A DNA stretch of 64,000 nucleotides. Origin: Mucilaginibacter arboris. Its GTDB lineage: Bacteria; Bacteroidota; Bacteroidia; Sphingobacteriales; Sphingobacteriaceae. The notes under the pieces were generated by a model. It did no database searches, was not told the origin of the DNA, and worked only from the letters and a program-made list of their open reading frames with translations. Below are positions 45,478 through 53,824 of the stretch, piece by piece (position 1 is the first letter of the stretch; every line of letters starts with the position of its first letter). The stretch is taken from NCBI RefSeq assembly GCF_009754915.1, contig NZ_WPIK01000007.1, positions 124,001 to 188,000 on the forward strand, written 5' to 3'. The position numbers and the translations under genes are program-made.

Positions 45478-45927
45478 TTATTGATGTTTTTTAGTAATCA
45501 ATATAAAAGCAATAAAAACATAACTTAAAAAATTGCCAGTCAACATTGGAAGAAACAGCTTTTTAATTGGTTCTTTGTAAATAATTTTAATTGTCATTGT
45601 TTCTAAAAATACACTTCCTAAACACATCAAAATATAAGTTGCAACCCAGTTTATTGTATTAAAGGTTCCATGAACAAAGTTGTCTACTACTAAATGCCAA
45701 AAAAGCATTGCCCAAGTCATAACAAATGTTCCTGCAAAACCAGAAACACAGTTACCAATTAATGAAGCAAAAAAAGATTTTTTCCAAGAAAATTTTAGAA
45801 AGTACTTAATTACGAATAATTCAATAACAATCGTTCCAAAAACCAAAAACCAAAACTTCCAAAAGGTTTCACTGACATAAAGTGCTGGCCAAACCATGTC
45901 GAGTAGAATTGTTTTTGTTACGCTCAT
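45478..45927 (-). CDS. Hypothetical membrane protein in the cassette-like region
   Basis: The 149-residue product has four hydrophobic segments (WFLVFGTIVIELFVIKYFL, SLIGNCVSGFAGTFVMTWAM, WVATYILMCLGSVFLETMTI, LTGNFLSYVFIAFILIT). I recognise no family with confidence. It lies between copies 1 and 2 of the ~200-bp repeat, in the same orientation as its neighbours, and looks more AT-rich than the housekeeping genes, which fits recent acquisition. Confidence 0.75.
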   Translation of the reverse strand: MSVTKTILLDMVWPALYVSETFWKFWFLVFGTIVIELFVIKYFLKFSWKKSFFASLIGNCVSGFAGTFVMTWAMLFWHLVVDNFVHGTFNTINWVATYILMCLGSVFLETMTIKIIYKEPIKKLFLPMLTGNFLSYVFIAFILITKKHQ

Positions 45928-45967
45928 TTTGTTAAATTATGAAAGAATTAGTGCCGTCTTGGTAGGT

Positions 45968-46171
45968 TGCAATCAACGGAAAAGGCTTGGAAGAAGAACT
46001 GATATTTGAAAATCGTCCGTCCAAACCAAAGTTAAATTTATATTTAAAAGCAGATGCTTCTTTTATCAGCTAAATTTCTATTCGTTAAGCTGGAACTGAA
46101 GCAGAATAGCAAAATAAAAGTTGATGTTTAATTCGTCGGCCAGTTTTTTGTCAAACCAATGTTATGTGCAG
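45968..46171. repeat. Cassette-boundary repeat, copy 2
   Basis: The left end CAACGGAAAAGGCTTGG and right end GTCAAACCAATGTTATGTGCAG are imperfect inverted repeats with outer AAC/GTT triplets, as in integron attC sites. The centre has TGCTTCTTTTATCAGC and GCAGAATAGCAAAATAAAAG blocks shared with the other copies. Confidence 0.7.
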
Positions 46172-46175
46172 TGTT

Positions 46176-46895
46176 CTATTTCTCGTACTTATAAAACTTC
46201 AATGTCTTGTTTATTAAGTCGAGTTTTGCAATTCCACTTCTTATTCCTAAAAATACATTTTTTTCGTCAAGAACGGCAATTGAGTTTGGATATAAACCAC
46301 TCCAAAATGCATCATTGAAAATGAGGTCTTTTTTAAAGTTTTGAATTATGTAAAAGTTTTTATATGTCGCAATAAAAAACTTGTTTTTATAAATAGCAAG
46401 TGCTTCAGGAGCATCGTCAAAGTCAACAAGTTTAGTAAATGTAAAGTTGTCGTTTTGTTTATTGAGTTCAAATATTGCGCCTTCACTATAACCATCGTGC
46501 GCAAGTCCTTCTATAAAATAGATTTTATTTTTAAAGTTGAATATATACTTAATATTTCCACTCTTAATTTCAATTGCTTTTTTGGTTGTGTCAGCAGGTT
46601 TAAAGGTTAATTTTCCGCCCCATTCGCCTCTATTTATTCTAACGAGAGTTCCGCCGGTAATTTTAAGTTCACATTTATTTATTTCTTTAACTTGTTCAAT
46701 TTTAAGTTTTTCATTAGCAATATTAACACTAAAACTATTTTGAGAATAATTTACTGAGTACCATTCATTGCTACCAATTTTGGGCAGAACTGTTTCATGA
46801 AATTCATTTGGAATAATTGAGTTTGTCTGCTTACAACTTGTAACAATGAAAGCTTGCAAAATTGTCAATAATAGAAGCAGTCGAGTTGTCGTCAT
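46176..46895 (-). CDS. Putative lipoprotein in the cassette-like region
   Basis: The N-terminus RLLLLLTILQAFIVTSC is a lipoprotein signal with a lipobox-like VTSC, so the mature protein would be anchored by Cys. The rest contains short beta-type segments (YNFKNKIYFIEGL, ALAIYKNKFFIATYKNFYII, FLGIRSGIAKLDL) reminiscent of a small beta-propeller fragment. No family is identified. I prefer the ATG at 46895, which starts the signal peptide; an ATG at 46913 adds six residues encoded at the edge of repeat copy 3. It lies between repeat copies 2 and 3. Confidence 0.7.
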   Translation of the reverse strand: MTTTRLLLLLTILQAFIVTSCKQTNSIIPNEFHETVLPKIGSNEWYSVNYSQNSFSVNIANEKLKIEQVKEINKCELKITGGTLVRINRGEWGGKLTFKPADTTKKAIEIKSGNIKYIFNFKNKIYFIEGLAHDGYSEGAIFELNKQNDNFTFTKLVDFDDAPEALAIYKNKFFIATYKNFYIIQNFKKDLIFNDAFWSGLYPNSIAVLDEKNVFLGIRSGIAKLDLINKTLKFYKYEK

Positions 46896-46913
46896 ATGAA
46901 TTGGCAGGCGCAT

Positions 46914-47115
46914 TGTGCATAACGGAAAAGGCTTGGCGAAGAACTGGGATTTGAAACTCGTCAGCCAAAACTAAAGTTAAATTAATAATTAAAAGTTGAT
47001 GCTTCTTTACCGGCTAAATTTTGTTCCTTCTGCTGGAACTAAAGCAAAATAGTAAAATAAAAGTTTAATGTTTAATTCGTCCGCCAGTTTTTTGCCAAAC
47101 CAATGTTAGCGGCAG
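46914..47115. repeat. Cassette-boundary repeat, copy 3
   Basis: The left block ATAACGGAAAAGGCTTGGCG and right block GCCAAACCAATGTTAGCGGC are imperfect inverted repeats. GGCTTGGCGAAGAACTGG on the left and the complement of CCAGTTTTTTGCCAAACC on the right agree in 15 of 18 positions. It directly abuts the longer start of the lipoprotein gene. Confidence 0.7.
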
Positions 47116-47117
47116 GG

Positions 47118-47642
47118 CTATTTTTGTGTTAGTATGTTTCTTATTTTCTTTATATTTTTTCTGTCTTTATAAACTGTAACAGGTTGGTTTGTTCCATTTG
47201 GTCTGCTATTTACTAAAAATGTATTTCCGTCTTGAATTATTGTTATTAGTTCTCCCCAAGAAAATCCTGTAAGTTTTGTCAAAGCTTCAATTGTTCCTAA
47301 TTTTTCATAAATAAATATAGAGTTTAGTCTAAAGGTATTTTGTATTTGTTGTTTTAGTTCGATTAGATTTAAGTTGCTTTGGTTTTCAATTGTTTCAAAC
47401 GTTACATTTTCATTAAGCCTTTTTAAGGTGAAGTAAGCAAAGAGTAAACCTAATGTTATCATAATTAGCGAAATTAAAAGCGATTGAGTTTCCGCGTTAT
47501 GCATAAAATAACTTAAGAGCAAAATGAATCCAATAAAAGCAATGCTTAAAGGAAAGATAAAAATGAAATAGTTTATATAATCTTCAACATTGCGTTTCGA
47601 CTTTTTCGTTCTTTTAATTTGTTCAATTTCTTTTTTATTCAT
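47118..47642 (-). CDS. Hypothetical membrane protein, first of the cassette-like genes
   Basis: Two adjacent membrane helices (FIFIFPLSIAFIGFILLLSYF and LLISLIMITLGLLFAYFTL) sit between a basic N-terminus (IKRTKKSKRN) and a soluble C-terminal domain that includes LTKLTGFSWGELITIIQDG and FLVNSRPNGTNQPVTVYKD. The family is not recognised. It has an AT-rich composition like its two downstream neighbours and ends within three bases of repeat copy 3. Confidence 0.7.
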   Translation of the reverse strand: MNKKEIEQIKRTKKSKRNVEDYINYFIFIFPLSIAFIGFILLLSYFMHNAETQSLLISLIMITLGLLFAYFTLKRLNENVTFETIENQSNLNLIELKQQIQNTFRLNSIFIYEKLGTIEALTKLTGFSWGELITIIQDGNTFLVNSRPNGTNQPVTVYKDRKNIKKIRNILTQK

Positions 47643-47819
47643 TATGTTTTTAACATTCTAATTTCATCTTGTTTTTATAGAAATTTCCGGTTTTTTAAGA
47701 GCCGCAGTTTACGCCTTGCAGCCAACTCATAAATAAACGCAAGTTCCGTCTGCAAACGCTTATAAACGAAAATATCCAGTTATAACCGCTTACCATCCGA
47801 CTAATATAACCACTCCACC

Positions 47820-47827
47820 CCACCTTT
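47820..47827 (+). promoter_or_regulatory. Candidate ssb promoter -7 box (CACCTTTG)
   Basis: Matches the TAnnTTTG consensus except for the first base, 28 bases upstream of the ssb start. The -33 element was not identified. Confidence 0.3.
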
Positions 47828-47855
47828 GTATCATCAACTTAAAACAAAAGATAAA

Positions 47856-48197
47856 ATGATGAACACTTTAAAAAACAGCGTACGCTTAGTCGGAAACTTG
47901 GGTACCAACCCGGAAGTAAAAAGCTTCGACCAGAACAAAAAAATGGCTAAGATCGCGTTAGCTACCAACGAAACTTACCATAACCAAAAAGGCGAAAAAG
48001 TAACCGAAACACAATGGCACAATTTAGTGCTTTGGGGAAAACAGGCAGATATTGCCGAAAGTTATCTGAAAAAAGGCGACGAGATTAGCATCGAGGGCAA
48101 GCTAACGTCCAGAAATTATACCGATAAAGAAGGTATTAAACGTTACGTGACTGAAATTGTGGTGAACGAAATTTTGATGATGGGAGGGAAGAAGTAA
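47856..48197 (+). CDS. ssb: Single-stranded DNA-binding protein (short form)
   Basis: An OB-fold SSB: NSVRLVGNLGTNPEVKSFDQ, KMAKIALATNETYHN, TQWHNLVLWGKQADIAESYLKKGDEI and IEGKLTSRNYTDKEGIKRYVTEIVVNEILM. At 113 residues it lacks the long acidic tail that recruits repair proteins and ends MMGGKK, so it is probably a secondary SSB. The start is the ATG pair at 47856; an upstream frame to 47826 would add residues unlike SSBs. It stands alone. Confidence 0.92.
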   Translation: MMNTLKNSVRLVGNLGTNPEVKSFDQNKKMAKIALATNETYHNQKGEKVTETQWHNLVLWGKQADIAESYLKKGDEISIEGKLTSRNYTDKEGIKRYVTEIVVNEILMMGGKK

Positions 48198-48282
48198 GGT
48201 AGTTGATGGTTGATAGTTCATGGTAATTGGATAGCGGCTATCAGTTATCGGCCATGAACTATGAACCAAAAAACGATTAGCC

Positions 48283-48987
48283 TCAGGGCGTTGTTACAGC
48301 TACCGGCAACACTTTCCCGTTAAAAAACTTGTGTCCGGTTAAAGCAAAATCAGCAATGTATTTGCCCATTTCAAAAGCCATCACAGGCGATTCGTATCCG
48401 GGGAAAGCGCGTTCCAGCATTTCTGTTTGTGCTGAACCTAATGCTAAACAGTTTACTTTTATTTCCTGTTCAACAAGTTCCTGGGCTAAGCATTCTGTTA
48501 AGGTGTGTAAAGCAGCTTTGCTCGCAGAATAAGCGGATAAGCCCGGAAATTTGGCGCTTCCCTGGTAACCGCCCATACTTCCGATATTTAAAATATGCGA
48601 ATTTTTTGCCATTAAAGGAAGCATTGCCTGGATGATGCGTACATGGCCGAGGTAATTGCTTTGCAGCATTTCTACAAAATCGCTTTCGCCTAATTGTGTA
48701 AAAGGTTTGTTAATTAGAGCGCCGGCATTGTTAATGAGCACGTCAATTCGTGCTTCCAGATGCGAAGTAATAAACTGTTTCAGGTCGATATAATCATCAT
48801 GCACAATATCAAAGGCAACAGGATATAGTACACAATCAGGGTTTAAACTTTGCGAAATTTCCAACAACCGGGCTAATTTTTCTTCCGAGCGGGCAAGGGC
48901 AATAATACGATGGCCAGGTTGTTGAATTAGTTCGATAACAGCTTCAAAGCCAATGCCGCTGCTGGCTCCGGTGATGATGATGTTCAT
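48283..48987 (-). CDS. Short-chain dehydrogenase/reductase (SDR) family oxidoreductase
   Basis: A classical SDR of 234 residues: the NAD(P)-binding loop ITGASSGIGFEAV at the N-terminus, NNAG in the centre, and the catalytic Tyr-x-x-x-Lys in YSASKAALHTLTECLAQEL, with the partner Ser in ILNIGSMGG. The substrate is unknown. It is on the same strand as, and 63 bases downstream of, the flippase-like gene. Confidence 0.93.
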   Translation of the reverse strand: MNIIITGASSGIGFEAVIELIQQPGHRIIALARSEEKLARLLEISQSLNPDCVLYPVAFDIVHDDYIDLKQFITSHLEARIDVLINNAGALINKPFTQLGESDFVEMLQSNYLGHVRIIQAMLPLMAKNSHILNIGSMGGYQGSAKFPGLSAYSASKAALHTLTECLAQELVEQEIKVNCLALGSAQTEMLERAFPGYESPVMAFEMGKYIADFALTGHKFFNGKVLPVAVTTP

Positions 48988-49050
48988 GTTCTAAAAATCG
49001 GGTTTAAATTTTAAGCAAAAACAGCGATGCTGTTTTTATCGGGCAAATCT

Positions 49051-50016
49051 TTATAAATTTTCTTTTGTAAGGGGTGCGATTGCTGGCCCAGGTTCTTCAT
49101 CGTCTGTTTCCGTTGGCAAACCTTCCTGCAGTTTGTCCGAACGGAACACGTAGTACAATCCGCCTAAGGAAATGATTGCCGAAGTAAGATAAAACAGTAA
49201 ACTAACCACTACTGCCAGGTTTGCATTCATGTGGAAAAAACCGGAGAAATGTGTAAAAACAAATTCCCGCGCGCCTAAACCGCCAACCGTAAAAGGAAAA
49301 ATGGCAGATAAAGAAGACACCAAAAATGTAAATAAATAAGGTGAATATTTGCCGTTAAAATTTAATGCCAGCAGAATACAAAGGACAGTTAATACCTGTA
49401 AAGATTGTACGGCAATTGCTTTAGCATGTGCCGACCAGAAATGGCGGGTATATTCTTTGAAAAAGTAATGTGCAACAGCGTAGTAAGCACCAGTTCCAAC
49501 TGCAAAAACTGCGTAGATAATTAACGGACTGAACTCGATCTGCGGAATAAAGGCAACTAAAGCGACAATAATGAGCCCAATGGCCCACAAACCGCTTAAA
49601 CGGTCAAATAATATCGCCCAGAATACTTTTTTTGCAGGCTTTTTATAGGTTTTGTTTAGCAGCCAGATCTTGTAACCGTCGCCGCCAATTCCTCCCGGTA
49701 AAAACAGGTTGTAAAACAGGCCGAGCATGTACAGGCGCATGTTAAATTTTCTTCCTAAGTGAAGGTGGATCGAACGGAAAAAACTAAGTAAACGCGAAGC
49801 TGCAAATAGCATCGAAGTAAAATAAGTAACCAAAGCCAGCAGCAAATAAAGCGGATTGGATGTTTGTAATATCCGTTTTACTTCCGGGTAATCCATTTTG
49901 CGGATCACCAGCCAAAGCAAAAGGCCGGTAAATCCAATTTTCAGCAAGGTTTTCAGCAGGTCCCAAAGCTTTTGTTTCGGGGTTTTTAGTTGGGGGATTT
50001 CTTTGGGTAGGGCCAT
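49051..50016 (-). CDS. Lysylphosphatidylglycerol synthetase TM-region/flippase-like membrane protein
   Basis: The 321 residues hold about eight membrane helices and match the UPF0104 family, the membrane half of MprF-type proteins (LGLFYNLFLPGGIGGDGYKIWLL and IFPFTVGGLGAREFVFTHFSG are the usual glycine-rich motifs). Without the aminoacyl-transferase half it is more likely a lipid transporter than a synthase. A -7 box TAAATTTG lies at 50031-50024 just before the start. Confidence 0.88.
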   Translation of the reverse strand: MALPKEIPQLKTPKQKLWDLLKTLLKIGFTGLLLWLVIRKMDYPEVKRILQTSNPLYLLLALVTYFTSMLFAASRLLSFFRSIHLHLGRKFNMRLYMLGLFYNLFLPGGIGGDGYKIWLLNKTYKKPAKKVFWAILFDRLSGLWAIGLIIVALVAFIPQIEFSPLIIYAVFAVGTGAYYAVAHYFFKEYTRHFWSAHAKAIAVQSLQVLTVLCILLALNFNGKYSPYLFTFLVSSLSAIFPFTVGGLGAREFVFTHFSGFFHMNANLAVVVSLLFYLTSAIISLGGLYYVFRSDKLQEGLPTETDDEEPGPAIAPLTKENL

Positions 50017-50023
50017 TAACAGG

Positions 50024-50031
50024 CAAATTTA
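50024..50031 (-). promoter_or_regulatory. Candidate promoter -7 box of the flippase-like gene (TAAATTTG)
   Basis: An exact TAnnTTTG match on the minus strand, 7 bases from the ATG at 50016, implying a nearly leaderless transcript if used. Confidence 0.35.
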
Positions 50032-50169
50032 ATAAAATTGAAATAAGGTGCTGCGTTTTGTTTAAGCACTGCGTATAAAGCTTTTGATACATAAATACGG
50101 TATTAAAAACAAAAGATGCTGTTTTTATCGCTATTAAATTAGCATGATATTTACTATCATCCTAATTTC

Positions 50170-50177
50170 TATTTTTG
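50170..50177 (+). promoter_or_regulatory. Candidate aguB-aguA promoter -7 box (TATTTTTG)
   Basis: An exact TAnnTTTG match 27 bases upstream of the aguB start. A dispersed TGCTGTTTTTATCG half-site lies just before it (about 50115-50130). Confidence 0.45.
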
Positions 50178-50204
50178 CGGCAATTAAAAAAACTTAGCTA
50201 AAAA

Positions 50205-51074
50205 ATGTCTAAAGTTAAAGTAGGATTGGTGCAGATGGCTTGCACGGCAGATAAGGAAGCGAACCTGCAAAAAGCCATCAGCAAAATAAACGAAGCGGTT
50301 GCAAAAGGTGCACAAATTGTGTGTTTGCAGGAGCTGTTTACATCACTATATTTTTGTGATGAAGAGAATTACGATAATTTTAAACTGGCAGAAGCAATTC
50401 CAGGCCCGTCAACTGATGAACTTTCTAAAGTTGCTGCCGAATTGAATGTTGTAATTGTAGCTTCTCTGTTTGAAAAACGCACGCAAGGTTTGTATCATAA
50501 TACTACGGCTGTTATTGATGCAGACGGAAAGTATCTGGGCAAATACCGGAAAATGCATATTCCGGATGACCCGGGTTTTTACGAAAAATTCTACTTTACA
50601 CCGGGAGATTTAGGCTACAAAGTCTGGAAAACCAAATACGCTACTTTTGGTGTTTTAATTTGCTGGGACCAGTGGTATCCGGAAGCTGCACGAATTACTG
50701 CTTTAATGGGCGCAGAAATCCTGTTTTATCCAACAGCAATTGGCTGGGCAACAACGCAGGATTTACCAACTAATACCGAGCAATACAATGCCTGGCAAAC
50801 CATTCAGCGCTCGCATGGTGTGGCTAACGGCGTGCATGTAGTTAGTGTAAACCGCGTAGGAGAGGAAGCCGGTGTAAAATTCTGGGGAGGATCATTTATA
50901 TCCAATCCGTTCGGAACGGTTATTTATCAGGCTTCGCATGATGAGGAAGAAGTGATTGTGCAGGAACTGAATCTATCAGAAACTGATCGTTATCGTACAC
51001 ATTGGCCGTTTTTGCGTGATCGTAGAATTGATTCTTATCAGCCCATAACTAAGCGTTTGATTGATGAAGACTAA
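50205..51074 (+). CDS. aguB: N-carbamoylputrescine amidase
   Basis: A nitrilase-superfamily hydrolase that turns N-carbamoylputrescine into putrescine, CO2 and ammonia. The Glu-Lys-Cys triad is visible: QELFTSLYF (Glu), KYRKMHIPDDPGFYEKFYF (Lys) and VLICWDQWYPEAAR (Cys). At 289 residues it has normal length and no signal peptide. Its stop overlaps the start of the agmatine deiminase gene by 11 bases, so the two enzymes of the agmatine-to-putrescine route are translationally coupled. Confidence 0.95.
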   Translation: MSKVKVGLVQMACTADKEANLQKAISKINEAVAKGAQIVCLQELFTSLYFCDEENYDNFKLAEAIPGPSTDELSKVAAELNVVIVASLFEKRTQGLYHNTTAVIDADGKYLGKYRKMHIPDDPGFYEKFYFTPGDLGYKVWKTKYATFGVLICWDQWYPEAARITALMGAEILFYPTAIGWATTQDLPTNTEQYNAWQTIQRSHGVANGVHVVSVNRVGEEAGVKFWGGSFISNPFGTVIYQASHDEEEVIVQELNLSETDRYRTHWPFLRDRRIDSYQPITKRLIDED

Positions 51075-52113
51075 TTTGCAAGAACAAGGTTATTATTTCC
51101 CTGCGGAATGGGAAAAACACGAAGCAACGTGGTTAAGCTGGCCGCACAAGGAAGCTTCCTGGCCTTCTAAAATCGGCATGATTTATCGTCATTATACAGA
51201 ATTTATTAAGGTTTTAACAGAAGGTGAATTGGTGCGAATCAATGTTGCAGATGAAGAAATGGAAGCTTTTGCCAAACAGCAATTGCTGGCTATCGGTACT
51301 GATTTAACAAAAGTTCAGTTCTTTCATTTTCCTACCAACGATGCCTGGTGCCGCGATCATGGCCCGGCGTTTCTGTTAAACCGCAATGCTTCTTTTACCC
51401 CTAAAAAAATAGTACTGGATTGGAATTACAATGCTTGGGGAAATAAATATCCGCCTTTCAATATGGATGATATTATTCCAACTCGAATTGCAGAATGTTT
51501 TGATTTTCCTCTTTACGAACCGGGAATTGTAATGGAAGGTGGTTCGGTAGAATTTAACGGAAAAGGAACCGTTTTAACCACAACGGCTTGTTTGCTTAAC
51601 CCAAACAGAAATCCGCATCTCACCCAGGAACAAATCGAAGAATATCTTAAAAAATACTACGGCGTTGAGCAGGTGTTGTGGCTGGGAGACGGAATTGTAG
51701 GCGATGACACCGACGGGCATATTGATGATATCACACGCTTCGTAAATGAAGATACCGTTGTTACCGTGGTGGAGGAAAACCCGGAAGATGAAAATTACCA
51801 CATCTTACAGGAAAACCTCGAAAAACTGAAAGAAATGAGATTATTGGATGGGCGCAAACTTAACATCATTGAGCTGCCCATGCCATCGCCGGTAATTTGG
51901 GAAGAAACAAGATTGCCCGCAAGTTACGCCAATTTTTATATCGCAAACAAAGCAGTGATCGTGCCAACTTATCGCGATAAAAACGACGAAAGGGCATTGC
52001 AGATCTTACAAAAATGCTTTCCTAACCGTAAAGTTGTAGGAATAGATTCTACCGATATTATCTGGGGATTAGGCAGTTTCCATTGCTTAAGTCAGCAGGA
52101 ACCAGCAGTATAA
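51064..52113 (+). CDS. aguA: Agmatine deiminase
   Basis: Converts agmatine to N-carbamoylputrescine and ammonia, the step before AguB. Diagnostic motifs are NDAWCRDHGPAFLLN, MEGGSVEFNGKGTVLTT, GDDTDGHIDDITRFV and the C-terminal GLGSFHCLSQQEPA with the catalytic Cys, in 349 residues. The ATG at 51064 is preferred over a TTG one codon earlier. The stretch NASFTPKK (51385-51408), in the variable loop after the first motif, is encoded by a copy of the dispersed TGCTTCTTTTACC repeat. Confidence 0.95.
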   Translation: MKTNLQEQGYYFPAEWEKHEATWLSWPHKEASWPSKIGMIYRHYTEFIKVLTEGELVRINVADEEMEAFAKQQLLAIGTDLTKVQFFHFPTNDAWCRDHGPAFLLNRNASFTPKKIVLDWNYNAWGNKYPPFNMDDIIPTRIAECFDFPLYEPGIVMEGGSVEFNGKGTVLTTTACLLNPNRNPHLTQEQIEEYLKKYYGVEQVLWLGDGIVGDDTDGHIDDITRFVNEDTVVTVVEENPEDENYHILQENLEKLKEMRLLDGRKLNIIELPMPSPVIWEETRLPASYANFYIANKAVIVPTYRDKNDERALQILQKCFPNRKVVGIDSTDIIWGLGSFHCLSQQEPAV

Positions 52114-52134
52114 AGTTTCATGTTTTTTGATGCA

Positions 52135-52173
52135 GTAAAAAGGCGGCTTCATTTTGAAACCGTCCCTTTTTGT
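52135..52173 (+). terminator. Hairpin terminator after aguA
   Basis: AAAAAGGCGGCTTC and GAAACCGTCCCTTTTT form a stem with a few mismatches around ATTTT, ending in a T run. Confidence 0.6.
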
Positions 52174-52204
52174 TGCTAACGTTGTTTAAGCTTATTTCCT
52201 GGCT

Positions 52205-52745
52205 GTCTTTTTTTTAGTGTTGATGCTTCTTTTATCGCCTAAAAATGTTGGTCAATGCTTTTGGATTTTTTTAGTGTTGATGCTTCTTTTATCACCTAAA
52301 AATGTTGGTTATTGTTTTTGATTTCTTTGGGTTGATGCTTCTTTTATCACCTAAAAATGTTGGTTATTGTTTTTGATTTCTTTGGGTTGATGCTTCTTTT
52401 ATCGCCTAAAATGCTGGTCATTGTTTTTGATTTTTTTAGTGTTGATGCTTCTTTTTCCGCCTAAAAATGTTGACCAAGTTTTGGATTTTTTTAGTGTTGA
52501 TGCTTCTTTTATCACCTAAAAATGTTGGCCATGTTTTTGATTTCTTTGGGTTGATGCTTCTTTTATCGCCTAAAAATGTTGACCAAGTTTTGGATTTTTT
52601 TAGGGTTGATGCTTCTTTTATCACCTAAAAATGCTGGTCATTGTTTTTGATTTCTTTGGGTTGATGCTTCTTTTATCGCCTAAAAATGTTGACCAAGTTT
52701 TGGATTTTTTTAGTGTTGATGCTTCTTTTATCACCTAAAAATGTT
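52205..52745. repeat. Ten-copy tandem array of the TGCTTCTTTTATC element
   Basis: Ten units of about 50-60 bp each contain TTGATGCTTCTTTTATC followed by RCCTAAAAATGTTGG and an A/T-rich spacer that alternates between two types (GATTTCTTTGGG and GATTTTTTTAGTG). All copies face the same way, unlike the inverted pairs elsewhere. It lies in the 982-bp gap 52114-53096, which contains no gene. A 62-codon minus-strand ORF inside is repeat-encoded. Confidence 0.85.
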
Positions 52746-52751
52746 AGGGCC

Positions 52752-53063
52752 TGTTTAAATTTTGTCCTTTTGTTTGATGCCCCTTTTATACCATAATTTT
52801 TTAAATTTTTTGTGTTTTTGGCTAAAGCCCGTTGTCGGTTATCCTTTATCCACGGCCTTAAGGCCGCGGCAACCGCAGTTGGAACCTAATTGGGACATTC
52901 TATCCACACAAAGCCAATCCAGCATTAGTAAAACAAAGATCTGTCGTAAAAACCGGGCTGTAAAATTACCACGGCCTTCAGGCCGTGGATGGCATAAACA
53001 CAGACAGGGGCTTTAGCCAAAAAAAGAAGCACACAAAAAAATTACCGAATAAATTTTAAACAA
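52752..53063. mobile_element. Composite palindromic/MITE-like element
   Basis: The outer ends TGTTTAAATTTT and AAATTTTAAACAA are inverted. Inside, TTTTGGCTAAAGCCC and its exact complement GGGCTTTAGCCAAAA form a second pair, and two further hairpins, CCACGGCCTTAAGGCCGCGG and CCACGGCCTTCAGGCCGTGG, lie within. The GGCTAAAGCC and CACGGCC motifs resemble REP-type palindromes that in other Bacteroidota accompany IS200-like (RAYT) transposases. No transposase is present here. Confidence 0.6.
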
Positions 53064-53096
53064 CTTCTAAAGCAACGGTTTATAAAAAAGCGATTA

Positions 53097-53753
53097 TCAG
53101 AAAAATATGCCCAGGCTTAAAGCCAGATAATCGCTCTTGATATCGTACGAATTGCTTAACGTATTGGTTAAGCCGTGGTTTAGGGTTAAACCGGTTTGCA
53201 GCTTTAAACCCGTACTAAGGTGCCATTCTGCCCCGGCCCCAACTATCAAACTTGCCCTGAATATATTTGCATCCGTTAAGGTGTAGTTACCCGAATTGTT
53301 AACCGATTCTTTGCCGCTGATTTTGATGCCTGTACCCAAACCAAACTGCCCGTAAAAGCGGGCAAGGTCGGTTGGGTTGCTTTTAAGTTTTAACGTAAGC
53401 GGAATCTCAATGTATTGAAGTTTGTAAGTGCCGGTATAATTTGCAGCATCAGCAATTAAAGGTTGGCTCAGGTTTCCGTTGATGCTGGTAACCGTAAAAG
53501 CAGTGGAAAAAAAGTAATTGCGGTCGAAACCAAAATCTCCCAAAACACCGTAGCTGATGCCAGCGCGTGCGCCCGTGCTGATAGCAGAATTGCCGGAATT
53601 GGTAACCCGCATCCAACCGATATTAGGCGATAAGGTAAACCCCAGCTGAATGTTCCGCTCGCTAAAACTTGACTGCCGGCGATAAATTTGCTGTGCCGAA
53701 CTTAAAAACGGTAAAAAAAGCAGGCAAAATAAAAATAAGCAGTTTTTCATCAT
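53097..53753 (-). CDS. PorT-like outer-membrane beta-barrel protein
   Basis: A signal peptide (MMKNCLFLFCLLFLPFLSSAQ) leads into strands typical of small eight-stranded barrels (IQLGFTLSPNIGWMRVTN, GARAGISYGVLGDFGFDRNYFF, LQYIEIPLTLKLKSNP, FRASLIVGAGAEWHLSTGLKLQ), ending in Phe (YLALSLGIFF). At 218 residues it fits the outer-membrane protein beta-barrel (porin) family. The start at the ATG pair near 53753 places the signal at the N-terminus; the longer frame to 53870 runs into the permease gene. Ligand or partner unknown. Confidence 0.8.
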   Translation of the reverse strand: MMKNCLFLFCLLFLPFLSSAQQIYRRQSSFSERNIQLGFTLSPNIGWMRVTNSGNSAISTGARAGISYGVLGDFGFDRNYFFSTAFTVTSINGNLSQPLIADAANYTGTYKLQYIEIPLTLKLKSNPTDLARFYGQFGLGTGIKISGKESVNNSGNYTLTDANIFRASLIVGAGAEWHLSTGLKLQTGLTLNHGLTNTLSNSYDIKSDYLALSLGIFF

Positions 53754-53824
53754 GATGAACGTGTTTTTTATATGTAAAGGTTTAAAAAGCGATACTGTTT
53801 TTAGGCAGGTAAAAACAGTATGGG

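Noticed and set aside
52436-52624. 62-codon ORF with internal KSKTWSTFLGDKRSI repeats
   Set aside because: It is encoded by the tandem TGCTTCTTTTATC block and has no independent support.
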